Shown piece by piece: positions 50,284 through 59,118 of a stretch of DNA of 62,972 bases; position 1 is the first letter of the stretch; each line of letters starts with the position of its first letter. Source of the DNA: Bordetella parapertussis. Lineage in GTDB: Bacteria > Pseudomonadota > Gammaproteobacteria > Burkholderiales > Burkholderiaceae_C. The stretch is taken from NCBI GenBank assembly GCA_945901125.1, contig CAMDKD010000016.1, positions 1-62,972 of the forward strand. Direction: 5' to 3'. The position numbers were made by a program, and so were the translations under genes. The notes beneath the pieces were generated by a model, which was given only the letters and a program-made list of their open reading frames with translations, made no database searches and was not told where the DNA came from.

Positions 50284-51654
50284 ATGAACACTTCCACTTC
50301 CAACGTCACAGACAGTCCGGAATTTGTCAAGGCGACTTACGACAAAGTCGCCAGCCATTTGATTCCGTTTCTCTTTGTTTGTTACATCGTCGCTTTTCTT
50401 GACCGGGTCAATGTAGGCTTTGCCAAACTGCAAATGGCGGCAGACCTGAATTTTTCGGATGCAATTTACGGCTTCGGCGCAGGCATTTTCTTCATCGGTT
50501 ACTTCATATTTGAAGTGCCCAGTAATATCATTTTGGAGAAAGTCGGCGCCCGCATGTGGATTGCCCGGATCATGATCACCTGGGGCATTATTTCCTCGGC
50601 CTTCATGTTCACAGATGACATTTATTGGGGCTCTATCGCCGCCTTGTTCAATTGCACCGACGCAGAATTCACTTTCTACGTATTCCGCTTTTTGCTGGGT
50701 GCCTGCGAAGCCGGCTTTTTCCCCGGCATTATTTTGTATTTGACCTACTGGTTTCCGGGCTCACGCCGCACCAAAGTGATTGCCTTGTTCATGACGGCGA
50801 TTGCCATTTCCAACGTGATCGGTGCGCCGGTGTCGGGTGCCATCATGCAGTACATGCAAGGCATGGGCGGCTTGCGCGGTTGGGAATGGTTGTTCCTGCT
50901 CGAAGGCATTCCTTCCATCATCGTCGGCTGTCTGGTCTTCGTGTTTCTGCCCAATGGACCGCGCCATGCGCCCTGGCTGGACGAGCGTGAAAAAGAGTTC
51001 ATCGTTCAAGAAGTTAAATTGGACGATGCCGCCAAGGACGAATTGGGCAAAGGCCACAGCCTGTGGGATGCCTTTTCTGACTACCGCGTATGGTGTCTGG
51101 CTCTGGTTTATTTCTCTGGCGTGATCTGTTTTTATGCCATCAACTTCTGGATGCCGACCATCATTCAGGAGCTTGGTGTTGACAAAAAAGACTTCTTCAA
51201 AGTCGGCTTGCTCAGCATGATCCCCTGGGGCATTTCAGCGGTGTTCATGGTGTTCTGGGGTGCGCATTCGGACAAAACCGGCGAGCGCCGTTGGCACGTG
51301 GCAGGTGCCCTGCTGATCGGTGTCGCTGGTCTGATTGGCCTGGCCTTGGTCGGGCACGCGCCTGTACCTTCTTTGATCGCATTGACGCTGGTTGCATCAG
51401 GCACACTGGCTTTTGTCGCTACCTTTTGGTCATTGCCGACAGCATTCCTCTCAGGAACAGCGGCAGCTGCGGGCATTGCCTTGGTCAACTCGGTGGGTAA
51501 CCTCGGCGGCCACTTCGGTCCGGATCTCATCGGTCGCATTCGCACCATGTCGGGCGGCGCCAGTGAAGCGGCATTCTTCGCGCTGGCAGCTATTGCCGTC
51601 GTCGGTACGGTCATCACCTTGGTGCTGCCGAACACGCAGAAAAAACTGTCTTAA
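50284..51654 (+). CDS. MFS transporter, anion:cation symporter (ACS) family
   Basis: A 456-residue carrier with 12 helices from ATG 50284. Motif A-like FLDRVNVGFAKLQMAADL in the first loop, the FFIGYFIFEVPSNIILEKVGARMWIARIMITWG pattern and ACEAGFFPGIILYLTYWFPGSRRTKVIALFMTAIAISNVIGAPVSG are typical of the ACS family (tartrate, phthalate, glucarate, hexuronate and others). The substrate is a small organic anion, not identifiable here. It is divergent from phnD and convergent with the adhesin-E-like gene eight bases away. Confidence 0.9.
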   Translation: MNTSTSNVTDSPEFVKATYDKVASHLIPFLFVCYIVAFLDRVNVGFAKLQMAADLNFSDAIYGFGAGIFFIGYFIFEVPSNIILEKVGARMWIARIMITWGIISSAFMFTDDIYWGSIAALFNCTDAEFTFYVFRFLLGACEAGFFPGIILYLTYWFPGSRRTKVIALFMTAIAISNVIGAPVSGAIMQYMQGMGGLRGWEWLFLLEGIPSIIVGCLVFVFLPNGPRHAPWLDEREKEFIVQEVKLDDAAKDELGKGHSLWDAFSDYRVWCLALVYFSGVICFYAINFWMPTIIQELGVDKKDFFKVGLLSMIPWGISAVFMVFWGAHSDKTGERRWHVAGALLIGVAGLIGLALVGHAPVPSLIALTLVASGTLAFVATFWSLPTAFLSGTAAAAGIALVNSVGNLGGHFGPDLIGRIRTMSGGASEAAFFALAAIAVVGTVITLVLPNTQKKLS

Positions 51655-51661
51655 ACCGGTT

Positions 51662-52063
51662 TTACTGACAGACATAAACCACCAGAGGAAGTATGAAAGA
51701 CCCCTCTGGTGGGATCAATTGCCAGTTAAGCAAACCGGTTTTAACGTTATTCAGTTCGGACACTATCTTTCCGCTTCCCTTAAGCCCTTCATGCCAGGCT
51801 GAGTACAACACCCTGTAGTGGTTTTTTTTGCAGTCCACTTCAATTTGCACCTTGGATGAACGGTACAACCTGTTGCTGTGCATGGGTGAGGGTGTAGGTT
51901 GTTTCATCTCCCGTAAAAACCAGACCGAGACTTGGTCTCCGGCTCTCTTCACGGTTTGCAGGTCAATAAAGGCGGAACCGTCCGAGGCTTCCAGTAAAAA
52001 AGTCCACTCGGCCCTGGCGCTGGCCAGCGTCAGGGACAGCAACATCAACAGGCAAAGTTTCAC
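51662..52063 (-). CDS. Small exported protein resembling surface-adhesin E
   Basis: A 133-residue protein. GTG 52063 is preferred as start since it gives a proper signal peptide (MKLCLLMLLSLTLASARA, cleaved before EW). The frame is open to a TTG at 52096. The mature part, WTFLLEASDGSAFIDLQTVKRAGDQVSVWFLREMKQPTP, fits the betaproteobacterial surface-adhesin E pattern of W.. V.. D..S..YID..T.. R.G..V.VW.L.D.K. A CxxNxYRxL segment and two cysteines follow. Function beyond an envelope location is unknown. It follows phyH with a short gap. Confidence 0.68.
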   Translation of the reverse strand: MKLCLLMLLSLTLASARAEWTFLLEASDGSAFIDLQTVKRAGDQVSVWFLREMKQPTPSPMHSNRLYRSSKVQIEVDCKKNHYRVLYSAWHEGLKGSGKIVSELNNVKTGLLNWQLIPPEGSFILPLVVYVCQ

Positions 52064-52104
52064 AGGTCTCAACAGGTGGCTCGATTCTTCAGTCAAAGCG
52101 CTTA

Positions 52105-52950
52105 TCAGGCGCCGGTGCCCAGGCGTTGTTTCAAACCGGGTGGATTGGAAAACGTCTTCATGAATGCGTCTTGTCCGGTGCCGGAGAATTTCAAACCCGC
52201 TTGTTTGATGGCCTCATCGCTGACCTTGTCCAGCGGCGTGTAAAACGGATGGTGGTGCTCGATGAACGGGTTGTTGCGCGCCGCGTTATAGCAAAACAGC
52301 ACGGTCCAGCGCCGGTTGGGCGAGCGGTTCTGGTCTGAGCGGTGCATCACATTCGCATGAAAAAACAAGCCGTCGCCGGGTTCCATTTCCACGTACTCCA
52401 GCGGCATGCTGCGCATCATCTCTTCAACGCGCTTGGGGTCGGCACCGACTTGTTCGCCAGGGATGATGCCGTGCTCCACCCGTCCGGCCAGGTGTGAGCC
52501 GCGCAACACCTGCAAACAACCGTTTTCTTTGTTGGCCTTGTCCAGCGCCACCATGACGCTGGCCATGTGCGGTAGCAAACAGCCGTTGTGGTACCAGTAA
52601 CCGTAATCTTGGTGCCATTCCCAGGCGCCGCCGTCCAGCGGCTCCTTGGCCGTGAGTTTGGAGTGGTAGTGGTAAACCTCGCCGCCTAGCATTTGCTCCA
52701 TGGTGTCGACCACGCGAAGCGACCTGGCGGCCAGACCGTAAGCGCTGTCGCCGGGGTGGTTCCAGGTCGCCATCATGGTGGCTTTGCCCTGTGCATCCTT
52801 GCGGTTGTACAAACTGTTTTGCAGGTCCGGGTCTTGTTCAATCGAATCACGCATCAGCGCAATCTCTTCCTTGTCAAACAGACCGCGGACGATCACATAA
52901 CCATCCGCCTCAAAGGCAGCTTGCTGAGCAGGGGTAAATACAGAAGCCAT
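52105..52950 (-). CDS. Phytanoyl-CoA dioxygenase (PhyH) family protein
   Basis: A 281-residue Fe(II)/2-oxoglutarate dioxygenase. The metal ligands are the HxD of WEWHQDYGYWYHNG and the distal His of FHANVMHRSDQNRSPNRRW, with the Arg of that segment for 2-oxoglutarate. YVIVRGLFDKEEIALMRDSI at the N-terminus and ASVMVALDKANKENGCLQVLRGSH are typical. PhyH relatives include ectoine hydroxylase, phosphonate and hypophosphite dioxygenases. It has an AAGGAG site before ATG 52950. Its substrate is not known; the nearby PhnCDE transporter is noted in the findings. Confidence 0.88.
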   Translation of the reverse strand: MASVFTPAQQAAFEADGYVIVRGLFDKEEIALMRDSIEQDPDLQNSLYNRKDAQGKATMMATWNHPGDSAYGLAARSLRVVDTMEQMLGGEVYHYHSKLTAKEPLDGGAWEWHQDYGYWYHNGCLLPHMASVMVALDKANKENGCLQVLRGSHLAGRVEHGIIPGEQVGADPKRVEEMMRSMPLEYVEMEPGDGLFFHANVMHRSDQNRSPNRRWTVLFCYNAARNNPFIEHHHPFYTPLDKVSDEAIKQAGLKFSGTGQDAFMKTFSNPPGLKQRLGTGA

Positions 52951-53087
52951 GACAAACTCCTTTGCTGGGGAACAAAACCGGTAACAAGTCCTCAGAATAA
53001 CTCAATATGTCGGCATTTCAGGCGGCCGGTTTTAAAAATGCTGTGTCCATGCTGCGCGGTCTGTGACAAGTCAGTTGGCTGCCTACA

Positions 53088-53819
53088 ATGACTTTCATGC
53101 CAGATCAACTTTTATTGACCTTAACCGGCATTTCCTCCATGGCGACCAAAGCCTTGCTGACCGATTTGTGTAAGCAGTACTTGGATAAAACCGGTGTGCC
53201 AGTCCATATCGAGTCTGTTGGCGGCGTTGATGCCGCCAAACGCGTACAAGCCGGTGAGTCTTTCGACCTGGTCTTGTTGGCCGCAGACGCGATTGCGCGC
53301 TTGCAGGATGCCGGGCATGTGCTGGCTGGCAGCCGTTGCGACTGGGTGGATTCACCGGTGGCGGTGGCGGTACCGTCACAAGTCACGCCGCCTGACATAT
53401 CTACTGAAGCCCATTTGCGCGCAGCGGTGCTGGCAGCCCCTTCTTTAAGTTATTCCACCGGGCCTAGCGGCTCCTACCTGGAAAAACTGTTCACGCGCTG
53501 GGGCGTGATGGACGAATTAAAGCCACGCATTCTGGTGCCGCCGCCGGGTACACCGGTCGGTTTGCTGCTCGCTCAGGGCAAGGTAGCCCTCGGTTTTCAG
53601 CAGCGCAGCGAACTAATGAATCAAGCTGGCATCACCTTGATAGGCGACTTGCCGCCGGAAGTGGCCTGCATCACCAGGTTCAGCTCAGCCTTAGGTGCTG
53701 GCGCTGCGCAGGACGAGTCAAGATCTCAGGCAGCGCGCAGTTTCATGCAATTTCTGGCCTCGCCTGAACAAAGGGATTGCAAACGCTGGCACGGCATGGA
53801 TTGGATTGACAATGTCTAA
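53088..53819 (+). CDS. Substrate-binding protein of the ModA type without a signal peptide
   Basis: A 243-residue protein with ModA-like fold features: LTGISSMATKALLTDLCKQYLDKTGVPVHIESVGGVDAAKRVQAGESFDLVLLAADAIARLQDAG, ALGFQQRSELM and the hinge-like SLSYSTGPSGSYLEKLFTRWG. It lacks any hydrophobic leader at either of its two close ATG starts (53088, 53097), so it appears to stay in the cytoplasm. ModA family members bind molybdate or tungstate in the periplasm; the oxyanion-binding serines are not certain here. It is the first gene of a five-gene rightward run. Confidence 0.72.
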   Translation: MTFMPDQLLLTLTGISSMATKALLTDLCKQYLDKTGVPVHIESVGGVDAAKRVQAGESFDLVLLAADAIARLQDAGHVLAGSRCDWVDSPVAVAVPSQVTPPDISTEAHLRAAVLAAPSLSYSTGPSGSYLEKLFTRWGVMDELKPRILVPPPGTPVGLLLAQGKVALGFQQRSELMNQAGITLIGDLPPEVACITRFSSALGAGAAQDESRSQAARSFMQFLASPEQRDCKRWHGMDWIDNV

Positions 53820-53870
53820 AGCATTCCATTTGCTAAGCTAAGCTCTTTTTTCTAGACTGCTCGAACCATA

Positions 53871-54659
53871 ATGAAAAAACCTGTTTGTTTGATTCTGGGT
53901 GCCGGTGCCGGCATAGGCGGCCATGTGGCCATGCGCTTTGCCTCTGAGGGCTACCACGCGTATCTGGCCCGCCGTACCGACCAACAAGGCTTGCAGCGCT
54001 TGATTGCCGACATACAAGCCAGCGGCGGCTCAGCCGACGGCAGTTTGATCAACGTGGCTGAAGAGGGCAGCATAGAAACCCTGGTCAGGCACATAGAAGA
54101 CAACATCGGGCCCATAGAAGTGGCGGTATTCAACATAGGCGCACAAATCGGCGACCGGTCCCTGGGCAACACCTCGCTCAAGGCCTTTGAGATGGGCTGG
54201 CGTCTGGCTACCTTCAGCTTGTTCCGGCTGGCTTCGGTGCTGTTCCCCTACATGGAAGAGCGCGGCAAGGGCACTTTGCTGGTCACCGGGGCCACCGCTG
54301 CGGTGCGCGGCAACGCCGGTCAGCATTCACACGCCTCGGCCATGGCGGGCAGACGCATGCTGTGTCAGTCATTGAATGCGCAGTTCTCCATCAAGGGCAT
54401 ACATGTGGCGCATATTTTGATTGATGGTGCTGTGGATGCACCGGACACCTTGGGCAAAATGCTGGGTCCGGAAAAATTCCAACAATTGCGCCAGGACAAA
54501 GGCCTTGAAAACGACGGCTTGATACTGCCGGCCCAAGTCGCGGACACGTATTTCCATCTGGCGCAGCAACACCGGTCGGCCTGGACGCATGAACTCGATC
54601 TGCGCGCTTATTCCGACCTGCCCTGGTGGAACCACGCCTCCAGCATCTACAACAAATAA
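53871..54659 (+). CDS. SDR-like protein with an atypical active site
   Basis: A 262-residue SDR. The cofactor motif VCLILGAGAGIGGHVAMRFASEG and the RR arginines that follow are present. In place of the usual catalytic Ser-Tyr-x3-Lys, the region reads GATAAVRGNAGQHSHASAMAGRRM: the Ser is not clear and both Tyr and Lys are missing. A number of SDRs of this subtype have GATASxRGxxxFAxFAxAKxxLR, and this one departs further. It may be inactive as a reductase or use another mechanism. It is followed by the isomerase gene after 23 bases. Confidence 0.8.
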   Translation: MKKPVCLILGAGAGIGGHVAMRFASEGYHAYLARRTDQQGLQRLIADIQASGGSADGSLINVAEEGSIETLVRHIEDNIGPIEVAVFNIGAQIGDRSLGNTSLKAFEMGWRLATFSLFRLASVLFPYMEERGKGTLLVTGATAAVRGNAGQHSHASAMAGRRMLCQSLNAQFSIKGIHVAHILIDGAVDAPDTLGKMLGPEKFQQLRQDKGLENDGLILPAQVADTYFHLAQQHRSAWTHELDLRAYSDLPWWNHASSIYNK

Positions 54660-54682
54660 CCACTTTGCAAAGAAAAACACAC

Positions 54683-55276
54683 ATGCCAAAAACCTTCGAC
54701 TTTTATTTCGACTTCGGTAGCTTGGCCGCCTACCTGGCGCATACCCAGTTGCCGCATATATGCGCTGACACCAGCGCGACTGTTCATATGCTGCCCATGC
54801 TATTGGGCGGCGTGTTTCAGGCCACCGGCAATGCAGCGCCCATGACGGTACCGGCCAAGGGCAAGTACTTGATCATTGACATGCAACGCTATGCCAAGAG
54901 TTACGGTGTGCCTTTGAACTTCAATCCGTTTTTCCCCATCATCACGACCACTTTGATGCGCATGGTCACCGGTTTGCAAATGCGCTCAGACCCGCAATTG
55001 CAGCATTTCATGGACACGGTTTATACCGCCATCTGGGTCGACGGTATGAACATGAACGACCCGGCGGTGGTTGCCGATGTTTTGACCGGTGCCGGTTTTG
55101 CGGCTGCCGAGATGCTGGCGCTGGCCAATCAGCAGGCCACCAAGGACAAGCTCAAAGCCGTTACCATGCGTGCGGTAGAGCGTGGCGTCTTCGGTGCCCC
55201 GACGTTTTTTGTCGGCGACGACATGTACTGGGGCCAGGACCGCATAGAGCAGGTCAAGTCCGCGCTCAAACACTGA
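54683..55276 (+). CDS. 2-hydroxychromene-2-carboxylate isomerase/DsbA-like thioredoxin-fold protein
   Basis: A 197-residue protein from ATG 54683. FDFYFDFGSLAAYLAHTQLP is the N-terminal strand and active-site loop of the HCCA isomerase / GST-kappa family, with Ser where thioredoxin has Cys. GVFQATGNAAPMTVPAKGKYLIIDMQRYAKSYGVPLNFNPFFP and GVFGAPTFFVGDDMYWGQDRIEQVKSAL complete the family pattern. Members isomerise aromatic ring-cleavage intermediates with glutathione. The operon context with nitronate monooxygenase suggests degradation of an aromatic or nitro compound, but the true substrate is unknown. Confidence 0.88.
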   Translation: MPKTFDFYFDFGSLAAYLAHTQLPHICADTSATVHMLPMLLGGVFQATGNAAPMTVPAKGKYLIIDMQRYAKSYGVPLNFNPFFPIITTTLMRMVTGLQMRSDPQLQHFMDTVYTAIWVDGMNMNDPAVVADVLTGAGFAAAEMLALANQQATKDKLKAVTMRAVERGVFGAPTFFVGDDMYWGQDRIEQVKSALKH

Positions 55277-55308
55277 TTTTTTTCACCCATCCAACTTCAC
55301 TTTCCCCA

Positions 55309-56286
55309 ATGAAAACTCTCATCACAGACATGTTCGGTATCCGCCACCCCATTATTCAAGGCGGTATGCACTATGTAGGCTTTGCCGAACTGGCTGCAGC
55401 TGTTTCCAACGCGGGCGGCTTGGGCATCATCACCGGGCTGACACAGCGCACGCCGCAAGACCTGGCCAATGAAATCCGTCGCTGCCGCGAGATGACCGAT
55501 AAGCCCTTTGGTGTGAATCTCACTTTTTTGCCGGCCCTCAAGGAACCCGACTACCCCGGCTACATACAAGCCATCATCGAAGGCGGCGTCAAGGCGGTCG
55601 AAACCGCAGGCAATAACCCGCAAAAATATTTACCGGCTTTGCAGGCTGCCGGTGTCAAAGTGATTCACAAATGCACCTCGGTGCGCCACGCGCTCAAAGC
55701 GCAGACCATAGGTTGCGACGCGCTCAGCATTGACGGTTTCGAGTGCGGCGGTCACCCGGGCGAGGACGATATCCCCAACTTCATCCTGCTGCCGCGCGCT
55801 GCCGACGAATTGAAAATCCCGTTTGTCGCGTCCGGCGGCATGGCCGATGGCCGCTCTCTGGTGGCAGCACTTGCTTTGGGCGCGCAAGGCATGAACATGG
55901 GCACGCGTTTTATCGCTACTGTGGAAGCCCCGGTGCACGAGAAAGTCAAACAAGCCATTTTGGCTGCTACCGAACTCGATACGCGTCTGGTCATGCGCCC
56001 GCTGCGCAACACCGAGCGGGTGCTGCGCAACCCGGCGGTCGACCGTTTGCTGGAAAAAGAACGCGCGCTTGGCAGCAGCATCAAGTTTGAAGACATCATG
56101 GACGAAGTCGCCGGTGTGTATCCGCGCGTCATGGTCGACGGCGACATGGACTCAGGCGCATGGTCTTGCGGCATGGTCGCCGGTTTGATTCACGACATAC
56201 CCACGGTTCAGCAACTGATAGACCGCATCATGGCCGAGGCCGAAGGCATCATCCGCCAACGCCTTAGCGGCATGTTGAACGCCTAA
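55309..56286 (+). CDS. Nitronate monooxygenase (2-nitropropane dioxygenase family)
   Basis: A 325-residue FMN TIM-barrel enzyme. GIRHPIIQGGMHYVGFAELAAAVSNAGGLGIITGLTQRTPQDLANEIRR is the family N-terminus, IDGFECGGHPGEDDIPNFILLPRAAD carries the catalytic His region and FMN loop, and IPFVASGGMADGRSLVAALALGAQGMNMGTRFIATVEAPV binds the phosphate. Such enzymes oxidise alkyl nitronates or detoxify propionate 3-nitronate; some homologs act as enoyl reductases. It lies in the run with the isomerase and the MFS gene. Confidence 0.92.
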   Translation: MKTLITDMFGIRHPIIQGGMHYVGFAELAAAVSNAGGLGIITGLTQRTPQDLANEIRRCREMTDKPFGVNLTFLPALKEPDYPGYIQAIIEGGVKAVETAGNNPQKYLPALQAAGVKVIHKCTSVRHALKAQTIGCDALSIDGFECGGHPGEDDIPNFILLPRAADELKIPFVASGGMADGRSLVAALALGAQGMNMGTRFIATVEAPVHEKVKQAILAATELDTRLVMRPLRNTERVLRNPAVDRLLEKERALGSSIKFEDIMDEVAGVYPRVMVDGDMDSGAWSCGMVAGLIHDIPTVQQLIDRIMAEAEGIIRQRLSGMLNA

Positions 56287-56293
56287 GCATGTT

Positions 56294-57544
56294 TTGATAC
56301 CGGCTGCTGACTTGCAAGCCAGGGCACAGCGCTGGTTGTCGGCCAGGCCGGTGCTGCTGGCCATGGGCTTGTCTTTGGGCAGCATCATCGGCACCAGTCT
56401 GGTCCGGTTTTCCTACGCTTTGTTTGTGCCGGCCATGCGCGCCGATCTGGGCTGGTCCTACCTGTTGCTCGGAGCGATGAACACCGCGCATGCCGCCGGT
56501 TATTTGCTCGGCGCGCTCAGTCTGTCAATGGTGATACGGCGCTTTTCCTCCTGGGGCTCGTTTGTGGCCGGCGGCATTTTCTCCAGCGTGTTTCTGGGCT
56601 TGTGTGCGCTGGTCACCGATGCTTCTTTGATCGGTTTGCTGCGGTTTTTGTCCGGCTTCACCAGTGCATCTGTATTTGCTGGCGGCACTGTATTGATCGC
56701 GCAATTGGCTTCGCTGCACCCGCGGCGCTCGGGCCTGCTACTCGGTATTTACTATGCCGGCGGCGGACTGGGAATGGTGATTTGTGCCGGCTTGGTGCCG
56801 TGGACGCTGTACCTGGGCGAGCTGGCGCAATGGCCGCATCCCTGGCAGCCCGGCTGGCTGGCGGTGGGTGCCACCGGCTTGTTGCTGACCTTGTTGATGT
56901 GGCAACCGGCCAGGGCCGTGCCGGCCGCTCCCGGGCGCAGCAGTGCAACTGACACCACCGCCAAAGCTCGCTACAGTTATATGTTGGCCGGTTATTTTTG
57001 TTTTGGCATGGGCTACATAGGCTACATGACGTTTGTCATTTCACTGCTGCGTGAATTGCATTGGACGGCCTGGCAAACCGGCGCGTTTTATGCTGTGATG
57101 GGTTTGTGCGGCATGTTCAGTGTGCAACTCTGGTCCGGTGCGCTCGACAGATTCAAAGCCGGTCAGTGCCTGGCTATCGTCAACAGTTTGCTGGCGCTGG
57201 CCTGCGTCATGCCGGCTTGCATAGCGCTGAGCGGCAGCGATTTCCACGGCTGGGATGTCGTTGCCATATTTGCTTCGGGCATGTTGTTCGGCGGGTGTTT
57301 TGCGACAGCAGTGGCATCGACCACCGCCTTCATCAAACACAATCTGCCGGCCACACAGTGGGTGTCGGTCATCACGGTGTTCACCAGCGTGTTTGCCGTG
57401 GGGCAGGTGTTCGGCCCGAGTTTGACCGGCTGGGTGTCAGACCATGCAGGCGGTTTACCTGGCGGTTTATTGTTCTCGGCGGCGATTTTGTTGTCTGGCG
57501 CCATGCTGGCTTGGCGGCAAACCCCTTTGATGCATTCACCCTGA
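56294..57544 (+). CDS. MFS transporter, YbfB/YjiJ family
   Basis: A 12-helix carrier of up to 416 residues. TTG 56294 opens the frame; the first in-frame ATG is at 56363, which would give about 393 residues and lose part of the N-terminal tail, so the start is unsure. GLSLGSIIGTSLVRFSYALFVPAMRADLGWSYLLLGAMNTAHAAGYLLGALSLSMVIRRFSS is typical of the YbfB/YjiJ group. FGGCFATAVASTTAFIKHNLP and QVFGPSLTGWVSDHAGG lie near the end. It is coupled to the nitronate monooxygenase gene with seven bases between, so it may import or export the operon's substrate. Confidence 0.87.
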   Translation: MIPAADLQARAQRWLSARPVLLAMGLSLGSIIGTSLVRFSYALFVPAMRADLGWSYLLLGAMNTAHAAGYLLGALSLSMVIRRFSSWGSFVAGGIFSSVFLGLCALVTDASLIGLLRFLSGFTSASVFAGGTVLIAQLASLHPRRSGLLLGIYYAGGGLGMVICAGLVPWTLYLGELAQWPHPWQPGWLAVGATGLLLTLLMWQPARAVPAAPGRSSATDTTAKARYSYMLAGYFCFGMGYIGYMTFVISLLRELHWTAWQTGAFYAVMGLCGMFSVQLWSGALDRFKAGQCLAIVNSLLALACVMPACIALSGSDFHGWDVVAIFASGMLFGGCFATAVASTTAFIKHNLPATQWVSVITVFTSVFAVGQVFGPSLTGWVSDHAGGLPGGLLFSAAILLSGAMLAWRQTPLMHSP

Positions 57545-57616
57545 GTTCGGTTGGCAGACGCTGTAGCCGACCGCAAAAAGCACGGGGCCTGGGCAACGGC
57601 CTGGCGTTTCAGGTTT

Positions 57617-59035
57617 TCAAGGAATCTGCTTCAAGGCCTTGAGCACATCGACCACCAACCTGTCCTGTTTGTATTCGATGCCGTTGGGGTCGACGCCGGT
57701 TCTCACAATCACCAGGTCATGGCCGGGCACCACGGTCACGTACTGACCTTTGTTACCGAAAGTGGTGTAAGTGCCTTTGGGCACCTCGGGCATGGTGTCT
57801 AGCAACCAGAACTGCGCGCCATAACCCCATTCACCGGCCACCACCGGCCTGGCGGGTGCAGGGGTACTGACAAACTGTATCCAGCCTTCAGGCAGCAAGC
57901 GTTTGCCTTGGTGAACCCCGTCCTGGTCCAGAAATATGCCAAAGCGGGCCAAGTCGCGCGCCGTGGTGTAGACCTGGCTGGAGGCGATGAAGTTTCCAGC
58001 ATGGTCTACCTCCATGCGCGTGTGGTGCATGCCCAGCGGGTGCAGCAATTCGTCATAAGGAAAACGCAAATAACGCAAATCATCGGCCAGCAGATGGCGC
58101 AGCGAGCGCATCAGCAGCAGCGTGTCGTTGTTGGCGTATTTCCAGCGCGTGCCGGGTTTGACTTCCAAGGGTGTGCCAGTCGCCGCACTGACCACGTCCT
58201 GGCCGCCGAAATACACCGCTGCCGAATTCGCGCCGCCGCTGTACAAACCGCTGGACATGCGCATCAGCTGTTGGTAGGTGATTTGTCGACGCGGATCACC
58301 CTCGGGCCATTCGGGTATGGAGACCGGCTTGTTCAATTCCAGCATGCCTTGTTGGCTGGCAATCGCCAACAGCGCTGCACTGATACTTTTGGCGGTAGAC
58401 CAGGTGCGGTAGCCGCTGTGTATGCCAAAACCTGGGCGGTAGCGTTCGGCAATCAGCTTGTAATGGTTTTGCTTATCGCGTTTGATGACCAGCACGGCTG
58501 TGGTGACGGTGCCGGGTACTTTGGCATGTGTCACGCCGTCAAAGGCTTTGGTCAGCACCGATGCCAGTTGCGGATAATACGGATCTACGCCATCAGCAGG
58601 CAATCCGACCTTGTCACCAGCCGGAAACGCCAGCGCGCTGACATCGGGCGCGGGCGCATAAGCCACATTTGGCAAACGCGGCACATCACTGAGTTGCCAG
58701 TGCGGCGGCAACAGCGTGCAGCCCATGTCCGGGCGGTAGGCGGCAATGCGCCGGTACTTCAATGTCGGGTCGGAGGCAAACACCAGTTGGCGTTTTTCAT
58801 CAATCACCGGGTCCGGGAAACCTTTGCCTTGCACGTCTACGAGTTCGACCTTGAGTATGTCGCTCAACTGCCTGCCGGCAAAGAAATGCGCCGAACAGGT
58901 GAAGATGGCGCGGTAGCCCGCGACGATGTCCGGGGCTTCGTGGTCGGCGGCACCGGCCGGCATTTGGTAGGGCTGGGCGGCGGCGACCGACAAAGGCAGC
59001 AAGCAGAAACACAGGGATTGAATCAGGAAGCGCAT
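57617..59035 (-). CDS. Exported serine hydrolase (beta-lactamase/class C-like)
   Basis: A 472-residue protein from ATG 59035, with a signal peptide MRFLIQSLCFCLLPLSVAAA. The catalytic SxxK is in RTWSTAKSISAALLAIA, and the YxN is in WKYANNDTLLLMRSL. FGNKGQYVTVVPGHDLVIVRTG near the end fits the third motif region. An additional N-terminal domain of about 120 residues precedes it, with LPPHWQLSDVP. The family includes esterases, D-aminopeptidases and penicillin-binding relatives. The substrate is unknown. Confidence 0.88.
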   Translation of the reverse strand: MRFLIQSLCFCLLPLSVAAAQPYQMPAGAADHEAPDIVAGYRAIFTCSAHFFAGRQLSDILKVELVDVQGKGFPDPVIDEKRQLVFASDPTLKYRRIAAYRPDMGCTLLPPHWQLSDVPRLPNVAYAPAPDVSALAFPAGDKVGLPADGVDPYYPQLASVLTKAFDGVTHAKVPGTVTTAVLVIKRDKQNHYKLIAERYRPGFGIHSGYRTWSTAKSISAALLAIASQQGMLELNKPVSIPEWPEGDPRRQITYQQLMRMSSGLYSGGANSAAVYFGGQDVVSAATGTPLEVKPGTRWKYANNDTLLLMRSLRHLLADDLRYLRFPYDELLHPLGMHHTRMEVDHAGNFIASSQVYTTARDLARFGIFLDQDGVHQGKRLLPEGWIQFVSTPAPARPVVAGEWGYGAQFWLLDTMPEVPKGTYTTFGNKGQYVTVVPGHDLVIVRTGVDPNGIEYKQDRLVVDVLKALKQIP

Positions 59036-59118
59036 GGTTTTGATCCGTTTCAAACATTGAACTCAGCACTGACGGGCTCGGCCATGATAAGCCTGCCCGT
59101 CCAAGGCAAAATAGGTGC

